From Solen grandis (lineage: Eukaryota > Mollusca > Bivalvia > Adapedonta > Solenidae), in assembly GCA_021229015.1 (NCBI GenBank), contig CM037789.1, forward strand, positions 34,627,477 through 34,691,476: DNA of 64,000 nucleotides. The letters run 5' to 3'. Numbering within the stretch: position 1 is the first letter of the stretch; each line of letters begins with the position of its first letter. The translations under genes and the position numbers were made by a program. The notes below the pieces were generated by a model. That model saw nothing but the letters and a program-made list of their open reading frames with translations. It ran no database searches and was not told the origin of the DNA. Of the stretch, positions 10,251 through 22,682 are shown in pieces.

Positions 10251-13200
10251 ATTTTTCAATTTATTATTTAAAATTATTTTAATTTATTTAGTATACTTAG
10301 TAAATTAGAATTATTTAAGGGATATATATAAAACTTTGTAAAACTTAGAAATTATTTGTAAACTTTTAATTTATATCTTCACTAATACATAAATTTTTTT
10401 AAACTTTCCCTCTTCAAAAATTTAATTTTTGCATCTTGAAAAAAAAAGATAAAAAGTTTTTTGGCTTTTCCGATCCTGCGCCCCTTTTGTTATTTTTTAT
10501 AGTTATACCTTCTGTGCATTTCAATTTTTTCCCCGAACCAAGGAAGTTAACCGTTTAACAAACAACCATAATATAACTTTGTTAGATATTTTTTTAAAAT
10601 TTTATAGGGGAAAATTTTAATTTTTTATCATCTTTTCAATTTTTTTTATCCTTTTTTGAATTAAAAACAAAAATTTTTTTATTCATCCCATGTTGATAAG
10701 CCCATTCCTTACTGTTTTTTGATTTGGAAATCCTTCTATTGTTTTTTCTACTTTTGGTTATTTAGGGTTAAAAAAAGTTTTTTGTGTTCTATCCGGATCT
10801 TCAAAAACTTAGAATACCTTTTTATACTTCTAGCTGGAAAAATTTGATTTAAAATCCCAAAAGGATCAGATTTTTTTTTTTGTTATTTTCCATGTCTAAG
10901 TTTCTATCATATAAAAATAACCCCTTACCACAAATCTATTTTTTTTTCTAGAAATTCCCAACATCAAAAACTTTTAAAAATTTTAAAAAAAAATTTCTTT
11001 AAAAAGAAGCATTTTTATCCAATAAAATACTTTTTTATAATCATTAAAAATTTAAATTCAATTTTAAGTCTATCTCCTAGACCCCCTTGATAAAAAAGGG
11101 ATATGTGATTCTAATAAAACAAAAAACTAAAAAAATTTTAAAAAAAATATTTTTATATGCCTTTAATGGGTTCCCTTTTTATTTCAAAATTTTGTAACTT
11201 ATTTTAACTGTTTTTTTTTCCAATCCTTTTGCCAATTTTCCCGTTTGTAGGGGAAATTCCAATAAATCTTATAACAAATAAATATATCACGTTCAAATTC
11301 CCCACTTATTTAATATTTTTATTGGTTTTTTTTAATTATTGATCCTTCCTATATTTTGGGTATATTGTTGATTTTCACACTATCACTTTGATTTTAATTT
11401 CAAATTAATCTTGTTGTTTCAGGAACAATAACTCTTACCCTTTTGATTGGAAATTTACTAACAAGGGGTTTTTTGACAATATTGAAAGGGTTATTAGTTT
11501 TTTTACAACACTTTTACAATTACTTTTAAAACCTCTAGTTCTCTTTCTTCTGTTTGGGTTTTTGTTTTTCTCCCAACCGACTTTTTTAGAGGAAAAATGG
11601 AACAAAGTTCCAGCATGGGCACTGTAAACACAGTGAAACATTTTTTTAAGTTTAAAATGGCAGAAGGGGATATATTTTTAAAAATCCCGTTTTGATCAAA
11701 GATTTTGATATTTTATAAGGGGGAAACCTCCTTATAAAAAGAAGAAGGGAAAGATATATATTAAACTAAAAACACCTATGTTGGTACAGGGAAAAAATTA
11801 AAAGTAAACAGAAAAAAATAGGTTGAAAATTTTTTAAATCTTTAAGGGAAAAAAACCAGAAATCATTTTTTTTAAATTTGAAGTTTTAAAAATGAACTAT
11901 ATTTAAAGGGTTCCGGGAAAGATGATGTTAGACTTACTAAAAAAGTGGGTTGGGTTTTAAAACTTTTACACTTTAAGAGAAAATTGGTGTAAAGCAATTA
12001 GAAAATTTTGAATTTGCTAATTAAAAATAAGAAGAGGGTAGAAAAAAATTTAAAAATGCAAAAGAAAGACTTCCTACAATTTAAATAAAATTTATCTGCT
12101 GTGGGTTGAAAATTCGAAACAGATAAAAAAATAGCAGAAACACTTTAAAGAACAAAAACCTCAATAAAAAGAAAATGAGATTTCCACAGAAAATAACTAA
12201 AATTAAAAAAATATTTCGAATGAATTTCTAAATTAGGGGAAATAATAAAGACTTAACAAAGAAAAAAATAAATTTGAAGGCAAGGAAGAAAATGATGAAT
12301 TCCAAATAAAAAATCACAAAGGAAAAAGAGGTTTAGGAAGATAAACTTTAAATTTGAAGTACTAAACCCCCTAGAGTAAACTAGAACTCAAAAAAAATAA
12401 ATAAACAAACAAACATAAAAATTAAAAGAAGATACAAAATTAGCAAAAGAATAAAAAACTTATTCAAGAAAAGGCATTACAATTGTTAGTATTTTAACTG
12501 CTTTTGGAATGATTTTTGTGTTATTTTGAGACTTTTATTCCGGGGGGGTGGAAATACAACACCTAAAAACCCCCTGGGGAAAGGGGAAGGGAAAGATTTT
12601 TGGATAAAAAAAAAATTATCAAAAATTTTCTAAAATATTAAAAAACTAGCAGGAAAAGCTGTAAGGCATTACCTGGAATTATTGGACTATTTTAGATGGT
12701 ATTAAAAACAACAGGGAAAAGTTTTGCATGGGTTTGGGGAACATTATGGGGTTTTTTAATTTTTTGTTTAGAATGATATTACACGCGAAAAAAGTTTATT
12801 AGAGAAATACTCATAAATAAATAAGCTAAAATCCTGCTTAAAACTTCCCGTTATAATAGCTGTTTTTATATTCTGTTTGTTATGACTTGTCTGGGGGGAG
12901 ATTTTTACGGAAGGCTGTGAAACATATCCAGCTGGAAAATGGGTTTTGGTAGAGATTTCTTGTTGGGTACCACTGAGTTCAACTTTTTTTTTGTAGTGGA
13001 GGAAGGGGTTATTATTTATTTTATTTTTTTTTCCCTAGTTTTTGATTATTAGTGGGTCTATAATTTCATTTTTATAACTTGTATTTTCCAATTCTTAAAT
13101 TCCAAATTTACAGGGGGACAATATAACCTATTTTCCCTAAACATAACAAATTACTTCTTTTCTATTTTTAATTGTTTTTATATCTTGTTTTTTGACTAGG

Positions 13201-15599
13201 TAAATCAAGGACTGTTTTTTCATCTTCAATGTAACTAAAAATTGTTTTTGAGCATCAAAAGCCCTTCCTGTTCCTAAAAATCTGTTCAGTTTGAGATTGG
13301 CCCAAAAATAGCCCAACAATATGTTTTTTATAGACCATTAAATTCTTCAAATCCCGCCTTTTAAACCCTTTTTAATCTCAAGAATAAAAGTTGTCCTATT
13401 TTTTTAAATTCACGGTTGTTTGTTAATCAATATGAACTTTTTTAGGTGGAATATTTTCCCTTTTTGAAAAAAACCACAATGCTTCCTCCAGGTACTTCAG
13501 GGCCAAATGTCTTTTTTAAAATCTAAATTTTTAGAAGGGCTTTTTTTAAAGTTGTGAAGTTACTCTTCAAACTTTTTTTCCCCCAAACTGTATGACTTGT
13601 GTATATACAATTTCCCAAAACCTTTTTATGTCTCCAATCACATTAGGATTTACATTAAACCCTTTACATACTCTTTTAAAAACTTTTTTTTTATAAATAT
13701 TTTTAAAGCATTTCCAAACTTTTTTTTGTGGAAGGGAATAGATAATTAAATTATTCTTCTTTTTGTAATAAATATGAAAAAGAATAAAAAACCTTTAATC
13801 CCCCCCCATTTATATGATTTTTTATGTCCAAAACCCCCAAACCCTTTTTTTGAACACCAAATAGCAAATTTAATTTTATTCTGCCAAAATAACTCCAATC
13901 CTCTCCCCCCTTTCTACATTTCTTTTGATGTAACTTGGGAATAAATATTTTTCAAAATATATTGGGGAAACTGCTTAAAACTTTTTCCATCTATGAATTA
14001 TTTTTTCTTGTTTTAAAACAATATTCTTTTTACTATATCTAACATGGGGGTTTAAAGAAACATCCGGGTTGTATTTTAATTCTTGTGAATCATTTTTTAT
14101 CGTAAAAAATGATCATAAATTTCCAAATTGATAAACCATAAAACCAATATTAGAAAAAAAGGGTTTTGGGGATAAGAGAATTGGATTGAGGGGGTTTACT
14201 TATATATAGGTTGGATAATTTAAATTGGGGCAAGGGTTAACTAAAAGAAAAAATTCCCCCCCCACCCAAAAAAATAATTTCAGATGGTCTTTTTAAAATT
14301 TTCAACAAAAGTTGATGAATTTAAAGATTTTTACAGCAAAAAAATAACTTAACTGTTGATGAAAAAAAGGGATTTTTTGTTTAAAAGCACAATCAAACCC
14401 CCAAAAAATTTAATCGTTGTGAAATAAATTGCCCTTAATAATAACCAAAAAAATTAAAAAAAAGTTGGTTTAAAGAGAGTCAAATTTGGAAAAATTTACC
14501 CTTCTTACCCCCATGCCATGGTGAACCAATCAATAGTTTTTCTCCTTATAAAAAACCCAATGTTCATTTGAACAAAAAAAATAGTGCTACAATTTTTTTT
14601 AAGAAAAAAAAAGATTTGGTTATGTTGTGATGAGGGGTGGGGATATTTACGGGATTGGGCTGTCGGTAAAAGGACAAGTGGTGAAAGTGCGATTTGGGGT
14701 GTTGGGAAAGGGGGGCTTTTAAAAGGGGTTTTGGGTAAATTTCTTTTGCATTAAAAAAAACCCCCAAAAAAAAAAAATTTTTTAAAAAGCCCTTTTTTTG
14801 TTGGGGTGGGAATGGGTTTTTTAAATTTTTTTTTCTGGTGTAAGGAACTGAAAATTAATCCCTTTTTTTTTCGTTTTTTTTTGAATTCAAAAAATAACAA
14901 AAAGAAAACAACCAACAGCCCCAGTTTATATCCAATTTTAAAAAGGAAAATTTTTTTTTTCACAAAAAACTTTTCCCCCCGAACTTTATAAAACCCCCAA
15001 AACCAAGTCAAAATTTTTGTTTTTAAAAAATTCAGAGATTGAGAAAAATTAAAAATGGGGAGAACTCAAAGCATTTATAAAAAATTAAAAAAGGGGAAAA
15101 AATTAAAAAAAAGGGTAACACAGCTTTAAGTCCTAATAATTTTTAAAGGCCCTTTGGTTAAATTGTTCCTATTTACTTCCCTTAGAAATTCCGCCTTTTT
15201 TTGTGGAGGAGTTTGGGGCCCCTATAAAAAAATTTTTAGGCTTAAATTTTTGAAAAAATTTAAAAAAAAAAGATAATAAAAACTATTGCAACATAAAAAA
15301 TAGAAAAAAAATTTTTAACCTAAAGCTTTTTAAAAATGGAGAATTTTTTAACAAGAATTTTTAAAAAAATATTGATAATTAGAAAAAAATAAGAGCTTTA
15401 AAAATTAACAAAAAACCCCCGGTTCCAAAAAAATATTTTTTAAAAAAAAAGGGAAAAATTAAAAGAAAAGGGGGAAAAAAAAGGGAATGGGGATAATATC
15501 CAAAAAATAAAAACTGAAAATATTTTAAATTTTTTAAACTTTTGAAAACCCCCCCCCTATTCGATTTAGGGTTTTTATAAAAGGGAAAAAAGGGTTTTT
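10251..15599. other. Unassigned Polinton interior (capsid/protease expected here)
   Basis: About 5.3 kb of AT-rich sequence with long A, T, G and C runs. A plus-strand start MAEGDIFLKIPF at about 11656 and the GKDDVRLTKKVGW segment near 11920 look coding. A 68-codon minus frame at 11435-11641 also looks coding. I cannot assign them. By elimination, this is where major and minor capsid genes would be looked for. Confidence 0.3.
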
Positions 15600-15797
15600 T
15601 TTAAAAAACCCCAAAAAAATTTTTATTGTTGTTTTTTTTTTTAAAAAATTTTCACATGGGTTTTTTAAAATTTTTTCATTTTTGTGATTTTTTTTATTTT
15701 TTTTTAAATAATTAGTAGTTTATTTTTGATAAATGGGGCCCCCCTTTTGGGGGGGTGGGGGGGGGGGGTGACCGGCCTTCAAAACTTTTTAAATACA
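15600..15797 (-). repeat. Right terminal inverted repeat of the Polinton, corrupted
   Basis: In reverse complement it follows the left TIR: a G/C-rich terminal hairpin remnant (15708-15796), CTAATTA, AAAAAAAATCACA, then CCATGTG where the left copy has ACATGTG. The differences are mostly bases changed to match a neighbour. Confidence 0.7.
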
Positions 15798-17420
15798 AAA
15801 TTTCCGGGGCCAAAATTTCATGTGCATCGGCATAACAAAAAAAAAAAAAATCCCACATGAAAAAAAATTTTTCCGGTTATTAACAAAGGCAAGGTACAAA
15901 CGCCAAATTAATTTTTGGGAACGGAAAAAAACATAAAACACAAGACGCATGAAAAACAATTTCCGGGGTTTTTTAAAAAAGGCAAGGTACCCCGGCCCCC
16001 CAAATTTTTTGTTATCGGAAAAAAAATATACACAAGATCGGGCATTTTTAAAAAAAAAGATTTCCGGATTGGAAAAGGGAAGGAAAACCGCGCCAAATTA
16101 AAAATGGATCGGAAAAAAACAAAAATACACAAGACGACAAGAAAAACAATTTCCGGGGTTTTTTACAAAGTCAAGGACAGGCCAAAAAATTTTTTGTGCA
16201 TCGGGGAAAAAAAAATAATACACAAAAAACGACATGAAAAACAGATTTCCGGTATTGAAAAAAGTCAAGGTACAGTGCCCAAAAATTGCATCGGGAAAAA
16301 AAAAAATACACAAATTGCAGAAAAAATTTCCGGGGTTTTTAACAAAGTGCAAGGTACAGCGCCAAATTAAAACATGCATCAGAAAAAAAATAATACACAA
16401 GCGAAAACAAATCATTGATTTCCGGTCATTGACAAAGTGCAAGGTACAGTGCCAAATTACATGTGGGTTTGGAAAAAACATAATACCCAAATCGACAAAG
16501 AAAAACAGATTTCTCGGTCATTGACAAAGTGCAAGGTACAGTGCCAAAATTTCATGGGGTATCGGAACAAAACCCTAATACACAAGATCGACATGAAAAA
16601 ACAGATTTCCGGTTATTAAAAAAAGTGCAAGGGACCCCCGCCAAATTAATTGTATCGGAAACAAAACATAAACACAAATCGACATGAAAAACAGATTTCC
16701 GTTATTGACAAATAAAGGGGACAGCGCCAAATTACATGTGTATCGGAACAAAACATAAACCCCAAGATCGACCCTGAAAAAAAGATTTTCCCTTTTTAAC
16801 AAAGGCAAGGTACCGTGCCAAATTACAAAGTTATCCCAACAAAACCTAATACACAAGATCGACATGAAAAAAAAGGGTTTCCCGGGTTTTTGACAAAGTG
16901 CAAGAACAGCGCCCAAAAATTTCACATGCATCAAAGAAAAAATAATACACCCAAATCGACACAAAACATTGAATTTTCCGGGCATTGACAAAGTGCAAGG
17001 TACAGCGCCAAATTACATGTGTATCGGAAAAAAAACATAAACACAAGATCGACATGAAAAACAGATTTCCGGTCATTGACAAAATGCAAGGGACAGTGGG
17101 CCCAAAATTTCATTGTATCGGAAAAAAACATAATACACAAATCGAAATGAAAAAAAAGATTTTCCCGGGTTTTTAACAAATGCAAGGGACAGCGCCAAAT
17201 TTCATGTGTATCGGAAAAAAACCCTAAACACAACAAATTATCACCAGCAGACAAAAGCATATATTTTTCCCGGGAAAACGGAAAAATGCAAGATACAGCT
17301 TCAAATTACACGTGCATCGGAAGAAAGAAAAGTAAAACAAGAAAAACATAAAGAATAGATTTCTGGGAATTGGTAAAGTGTAAAAGGGACAGTGCATCGG
17401 AACAAAGATTGTCACAAAGA
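15797..17420 (+). repeat. Satellite array, right part (about 18 degenerate monomers)
   Basis: Landmarks recur every ~90 bp: TTTCCGG, GACAAAGTGCAAGG, GCCAAATTAC, GCATCGGAA and ATCGACATGAAAAA. The first monomer resumes at the point where the left array was interrupted (CCG..GCCAAA). Monomers are far more variable than those at 1128-1339 because of base smearing. The last two (about 17260-17420) are the most divergent. Confidence 0.9.
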
Positions 17421-18570
17421 AACTAAAATAATTTTTTTTTATTAACTTTTTTTAAGGATTGATGTGTATTTTTTCACAAAAGATATGACTAAAAAGGCAA
17501 GGCCCCCTTTAAAATCAGTATTGTTTTTTTTCATATCTAGCCCTGTGAAGAGTTGGGGAAATGGTATCACTAAGTTTATTCTACCGATTTTTTGGGGATC
17601 AATCGTGTCATACATCTTGTAGCTTCTTTTAAAGTCCCGATTTTACCCTCTGGGCCAGGGAGGCCCCCAAAAAGAAAGTATTTTCTTCAGCGAGAGGGAA
17701 GTGAAATCATGCGCTCACGAAAGTTGCGCATTTGTGTCTTTAACGAAGCGTTCGGGGACTATGAACATACTAATTCCCCATGTGTCTAACTGACTTAAAG
17801 GGGAAATTAAGATATTAAAACTATATTAAAAATCTTTTTCCATCTTTTAAGATGAAAGTCATTCATTTTGATGATTTTTCTAGAAAAAATTGAAGCTACG
17901 AACGGACACTGGGATGGGGGGAAAAAAATTTATGAAAAAAATATCCACAAAATCAGGTAATTTTTTACCAACAAAAATAAGGGTTCATTTGACTGAGAAA
18001 TATAAAAGAATGGGAATCGTTCTTTCCCCTTTTGAAATAAAATATTTTCAGGCCATTGTCATTTGAATTAGATCCTGATTGTCTATTTTAAAAATAAAGT
18101 GGCATTGACGTCCCAGATAAAAATAAAAGTAAACGACGTAAATAAATGACTTAAAATCAAACAAAAGACTCAAATTAATAAAAAAAAAAACATCAAATAA
18201 TATAATTGAAGCTTCCCATAGAAATCTCAAAGACACATGAAAATAAAAGAATTAATTAAGAATCCACCCAAAAAAATTATATTCATGGTCTTACAAATGC
18301 TTTAAAAAAAACTTCTGAGCAGATGCAAACATCCACGACACAGAGTTATGGTTGTTTTTTTACTCAAAGTAACAAAGGCTTTCATTTACTAGACTTCCCC
18401 CGATAGAACTTATAGAGCATACCAATCACCTAAAAAGCGTCAATTAGCATGAAATAAACTTTGTTATTTTATTGTAAGACGATTTTTTCCCCTTTAAAAT
18501 TTTTGTTTTTTATTTTTCGCCCACAACTCGTTAAACATTGTTTTTTTTGACCAACATAATACAACTTAAA

Positions 18571-18604
<34 letters not shown>

Positions 18605-18704
18605 AAAAAAAAAAAAAAAAAAATACCCTTCCAATTCAAAAAAGAAAACTTAAAAAACATTAAAAATTTATGTTGTTCCTTTGTTATACAAACGAAATAC
18701 TTAC
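17421..18704. other. No supported gene
   Basis: AT-rich sequence with an A-run at about 18578-18622. A 65-codon plus frame at 17592-17789 has no recognisable motif and no clear splice partner. Confidence 0.4.
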
Positions 18705-18818
18705 TAGAATGCCTGCTTTTCCTTGCATTTCTTTCCCCACGACACAAGCACGACAGTTTGAGACGAGGAACGGGACTCCCCCACAGTACCACCCCAAAAT
18801 GACAACCATTTTGTCGAC
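18705..18818 (-). CDS. Possible fifth exon of the VWDE-like gene
   Basis: A very good donor (GTAAGTATT, complement of 18704 and below) ends this 114-nt segment. The acceptor AG sits at 18819-18820 but has a weak pyrimidine tract. It begins with a G that would complete the split TG codon left by the 20052-20158 exon to give Trp, and that frame stays open to the end. Another frame is also open, so the reading is not settled. Confidence 0.2.
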
Positions 18819-19109
18819 CTTCGATTCGTTAGGTGTGGCACGCACATTTATAACAAAAAACATAATTTTCTAAAAATGCAACTCAAGTTAGTACATAGAA
18901 AAATTATACTTTAGGGATATTGTTAATTAGGGAAACAACATTTTCAATTTAAGTAATAACTATTTCACATTCGTTTGTTTCAAAAATCATGACTCATAGT
19001 GGACAGGTTGTCCTCAGAAGGGGATAAATATTTATTTCCACGAAATACAAAGACCTTGTGTTTCTATACAGATTATAAAAGAAAATGCAGATCAACTGGA
19101 TGCCTTTTT

Positions 19110-19312
19110 TTTCCTGAAGCCCCTCCCCGCGGGGGTTTTCGAAACCCGCAGGTCATTCGGTTTTTCAGTGGGGAACCCTTTCCCACGGCTTCGGAGGTCG
19201 GCGATTCTACCCGAATGCCTCCGTGCTTTGGGGGTCTTCCTCCACCTGAAATTACGGGACGTTCGCTTTATGACTGAAATACGTCGAAGCGAGGGTAAAC
19301 TCAAATTTTAAG
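19110..19312 (+). mobile_element. tRNA-derived SINE, copy 1 (corrupted)
   Basis: It matches the 25868-26105 SINE: a corrupted B-box region (GGTTTTCGAAACCCG where the other has GGGTTCGAATCCCGG), then GGAGGTCGGCGATTCTACCC, GGGTCTTCCTCCACCTG and CGAGGGTAAAC. The central block resembles the conserved domain of Meta-SINEs. Differences between the copies show the same smearing as the satellite. Confidence 0.75.
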
Positions 19313-19384
19313 TAAAGCCCTTTTTCTTAAAGATTAAAAAATGCGTAAGTTTACTGTATTAAAAAAAAAAAAAAATTTTAAATC

Positions 19385-20010
19385 TAAAATTTGGGGTTTC
19401 AGAGGAGACAATTTTGAAATTTTTTATAAGATAAAGAAACTAGCCGAGACTGGGGGCCTCACTTTCCAAAGGTTCATCCAATTGTAGCACTTATGGCAGA
19501 AGATTTTTTGGTAAGCTTCATAGGAGATAAATTTTTGATTTTTATTAAAACAGAAAAAACATCGCCCCCTGATACCTCATTTTTAAAATATCAACTTTAC
19601 TTTTGCAATACTGATAGAGGGATATAATGTAACCTTTTGGGGCCCAATGAATTTAACTTTTTCCGTTTCAGGGAAGAATTTTGAATTTTTCTAAAACGAG
19701 TATTTAAGGAAACTACCGGGCCCCTTGGCCTCATTTTTCAAGGGGCCAACGTCTTTTTTGGGAATTATGGTAGATGGTCATGTCGTGATCGTTAAATTCT
19801 TACCACTGGTTTCAGAGGAAAAAATTTTCAAAGTTTTTAAAATAAAAATTCAGTTGGTTGTCAAAAACAAATTCTGCATGTACAATTTATTTTAGCAACT
19901 TTTGCAAAGGGGCCACCCATTTCATGCATAATATCTTTTTATGAATCAGAAACATTAATTTAAGCAAAAAATTGACGACGGACGACACCGATAACGGACG
20001 GAGGATACCA
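19385..20010 (+). repeat. Degenerate ~140-bp tandem repeat ending in GACGACGGACGAC
   Basis: Units centred on GTTTCAGAGGA..AATTTT recur near 19396, 19530, 19668 and 19810. Each is followed by a 'gcctcattttt' or 'ccaa..tt' stretch. The block ends with GACGACGGACGACACCGATA at about 19974, a typical terminal motif of dispersed mollusc repeats. Confidence 0.5.
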
Positions 20011-20051
20011 ATACACTTTATACGGGGAGCAAAAAGGAAAATAATCCTTAC

Positions 20052-20158
20052 CATCTGCCCATTAAAGAATTGAAAGCTGTGTTAAAACCCAAGGCATGCT
20101 TCATAATATGAAGATCACCATTGGAGACACATTGTCCATCGATGAAACAATGACCATT
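20052..20158 (-). CDS. Candidate exon of a VWDE/EGF-type extracellular protein
   Basis: The exon is bounded by a strong acceptor (ACAACTTTTTTCAG, ending at 20159) and a strong donor (GTAAGG from 20051). Its 107 nt read in phase 0 as NGHCFIDGQCVSNGD and onward to FNSLMGR, ending in a split Trp codon. The CxIDGxCxxxGD signature is that of the cysteine-rich module after the von Willebrand D-like part of VWDE-type proteins. Later cysteines expected in that module are missing, through mutation or base error. Such proteins are secreted or membrane-bound adhesion molecules. It forms a phase-compatible chain with the exons at 21837, 22591 and 23668. Family call is moderate; exon structure is the stronger evidence. 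Confidence 0.45.
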
Positions 20159-20577
20159 CTGAAAAAAGTTGTAAACTTTTAAAAAAGCTAAGCTAAACCC
20201 TTTTTGCTCACATATCGGGGACGTAAAATAGATTTTATTTTTCAGGTTTGGTTTTTTTTTTTTCCCCAAAAATCCACGTGAAGGACTTTTTTGAAAAGCT
20301 AAGTGTACATATTCGTTTAAAAACGTGACTATAGCCAATATCATTTTTACCCCTCGCATTACTTACATGCAAAAACATATCTAATTATTTTGTAGAAAAC
20401 TGTTTTAAAACCCTTTCCCTCGTAAAGCCCGGGGGGAACAAAAACCCGTCAGAAGCTCCTTCTTTGGCCCGTAGCACCCTCTTTCATAAATAAAATATTC
20501 ACACCTCATGTAAAGAAAACACCATGTTTTAGGTATTAATTTAAAACTCAGGAAAACAAGATTTATCAAATCATACA

Positions 20578-20925
20578 TTTGTGTGTTTGTTTGTTTTAAG
20601 TTTTAACGTCCCACCGACAGTAATTTATCTTTGGGGACATGTCTTCTTGAACAGATAAGTGCGCCACACTGCGTACACGCCGTAAACATGTGGCATGATA
20701 CCACACCCTCACATTACCTGACACCACTGCAGTATCACGCCGTAGACATGTGGGGTATACCACACCCATCACATTATCCTGGGAACTACCCTTATATTTT
20801 GAGCACCAAGCAAGGAGCTAACCAGTACCATTTTACGACTTTTGGATGTCGCGGCCGGCATCGAACCCCCGACCTTCGGCTCCCGAGGCGGGGCCCCCAA
20901 CCACTCGGGGCCCCTTTCCAAAATT
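20578..20925 (-). mobile_element. tRNA-derived SINE, second family, copy 1
   Basis: On the minus strand a tRNA-like head lies at about 20850-20925 with B box GGTTCGATGCC (20857-20867). The body contains two ~75-bp sub-repeats (CGCCGTAAACATGTGG and CGCCGTAGACATGTGG). It reaches 'aacgtcccaccgacagtaat' (plus-strand reading) and an (AAAC)n-type tail at 20578-20596. Confidence 0.65.
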
Positions 20926-21836
20926 TGTACATAAGCTTTATTGTTTCAGTTTAAAATCGACCTGGTGTGGTGCTTTTGTTTTTTAAAGGGGCATTTTCAT
21001 CAAGCGAGAATACATGAAAATATCACATTTCATTACATTTTATTAGTCAAATGTGAGAACATGTGTAACATGTAAATGACAAAACGGACCCAAAACTGAC
21101 TTTTTAAAATGCACCATTAAATAGATATCTTAGAGATCTTAATTTTTAAAAACAAAGACAATAGTATTTTTGGGAATTTATTTTTAAAAAGGTTTTGTAA
21201 TCGAAATGTCATAAAATATTGTCCTAAAATAAAAATATTGTTTTTTTTTTTTTTTTTTTTATACATAAGATGCATTGATTGTTCCCAAAATAACCAAAAC
21301 AATGTTGACCTTGGGAAGAAACCATCTGGCTTAATAGACCACTTTTACATTCTCCCCGATGGTCCTTAAGACGGGTTTTTTACATCTGACTCCACACAGG
21401 TCTCTGATTTAAAAAATTTTTGAGCGCTATGTTTTAAAAAATTTATCCAGTACATAATTTTAAGTTATGATGAAAAAATACATTTTTATCCACCAACAAC
21501 TAAACGGGCCTTTCAATGGACCTTTCGCTGCAAGGTAAATCCCAACCCCTTCATGACCGATTCTCTGCTAACGGTTTTTATATACAAACGCATGCGCTCT
21601 TTTGTGCAAATGGGTCATTTGCAGTTTTTTTTTTTGAATTTGTGATTCATTTTGAATAAATATGTAAACATTTTAAATGTTTTGTCCTTGTAACTTAAAG
21701 GTCAACTATACGTCTTTCAGCTGATGCTTGTAGTGTTTCTTTGTTTACTAAAACCGTCTACAGTGGGGCCCCACAGGGGAACAGTAAAGGGGCCCCAAAT
21801 TGAACCGCGTTACAAAAGGGGATGTCAAGTACTCAC
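20926..21836. other. Intron or intergenic, no supported gene
   Basis: AT-rich sequence with a T-run at 21240-21260. No repeat family or coding frame could be named. Confidence 0.35.
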
Positions 21837-21948
21837 AAATGTTGGGTTGGTAGAAATCTTTTCGGCGACAGCAAAACCCGGAGAAAATGTCAATCGCTCG
21901 CCTATCACAAAGTCGTTGAAGACAGTTGATGTCATTGTTATTGTCGAC
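21837..21948 (-). CDS. Candidate exon of the VWDE-like gene
   Basis: Acceptor TACTGTGTTTAG ends at 21949 and donor GTGAGTACTT begins at 21836, a near-consensus donor. The 112-nt exon starts with one base completing the previous codon and ends in phase 0, which suits both neighbours. In that frame it reads TITMTSTVFNDFVIGERL and continues to KISTNPTF. The pattern looks like beta-strands and would precede the cysteine-rich module encoded at 20052-20158. A second, cysteine-rich frame is also open, so the phase argument decides the reading. Confidence 0.4.
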
Positions 21949-22590
21949 CTAAACACAGTAATGATTAACCCTGATAAAGTATAAGAAGTAAAAAAGGACA
22001 TGTGTTTTTTATGTTGAAAAAGCTGTCGGGGAACCCAATAAACACGTTTTTTTATTGTATGAAAAAAAAACCAATGACATTTCATGCATTGATGTTTTGT
22101 GCTGATTTTATCGTTGCTGCGACTGTTTTTTTCCTTTTAAAAACAACTCCAATTAAATTTCGGGTGGAGGAAGACCTCGGGTCAGAGACCTGGTAACACC
22201 GCCTAACACATTCATATGGAAAGTTTTTTTTTAAAACAAATATCCAAAAACCCCCCGCACTCGAACCCACAAATGTGAAAAACTGATGGATCATAAGTCA
22301 TATTAACTCGCAGGGTTGGGGAGCCCACCCCCCCTTCCCTTTTAAACGTGACCACAAAATTCTTTGGGGAAACCTTTTTAAAACATTTTAAAAACATACA
22401 AGTTTTTCATTTTAATATGTATCTGCGATTGATGTATAACGCTGCTATTTCAGGTCCGACTAAAATCTTTTCTCACTTCCCGGGCACTGCAAAATGCAAA
22501 TTACCTCTCTCTTGAAAACTACATGTGAAGTTATCGACGAGCTTGACGTGTAACATAGAAACACCACACTCTCCACCCCAGACAAGTCAC

Positions 22591-22682
22591 AGGGGTTTGC
22601 CGCCCTCAATATAGTCCACATCTATCAATCCACACGCAATACTGCAGTCAGCTCCATGGTATCCAACGAACAAAACATTCTC
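22591..22682 (-). CDS. Candidate EGF-like exon of the VWDE-like gene
   Basis: The acceptor GTGTTCCAG ends at 22683 and a weaker donor GTGACT begins at 22590. In phase 0 it reads ENVLFVGYHGADCSI and on to IEGGKP. GYxGxDCS is the C-terminal signature of EGF-like domains. The two preceding half-cystines (CxC) are absent in the sequence as written. It leaves two bases of a codon, matching the one-base start of the next exon. Confidence 0.4.

Larger units (their letters stand above)
1340..15797. mobile_element. Decayed Polinton/Maverick DNA transposon
   Basis: The element is about 14.5 kb, within the usual 13-20 kb range of Polintons. Both ends are alignable terminal inverted repeats, and the flanks are two halves of one satellite array. 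The cargo fits the family: an rve-type integrase C-terminus (minus), a protein-primed family B polymerase (plus) and an FtsK/HerA-type packaging ATPase (minus). Major and minor capsid proteins and the cysteine protease are expected in the unassigned 8.2-9.8 and 10.4-15.5 kb stretches, but I cannot place them. Every gene is broken by many frameshifts. The target duplication (normally 6 bp) cannot be read because the right flank is corrupted. Some of the damage may be consensus error rather than decay. Confidence 0.75.

Noticed and set aside
15915..17415. Many overlapping frames (up to 151 codons) on both strands
   Set aside because: All are shadows of the satellite array and contain no domain.
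17592..17789. 65-codon plus-strand frame
   Set aside because: No motif, no convincing splice sites, and it lies in the smeared region.
20845..20930. Possible genuine tRNA gene
   Set aside because: Only the B box and a partial fold are present, and the sequence continues into a SINE body with an (AAAC)n tail.
21724..21984. 86-codon plus-strand frame
   Set aside because: It overlaps the minus-strand exon with good splice sites. The plus reading has no support.
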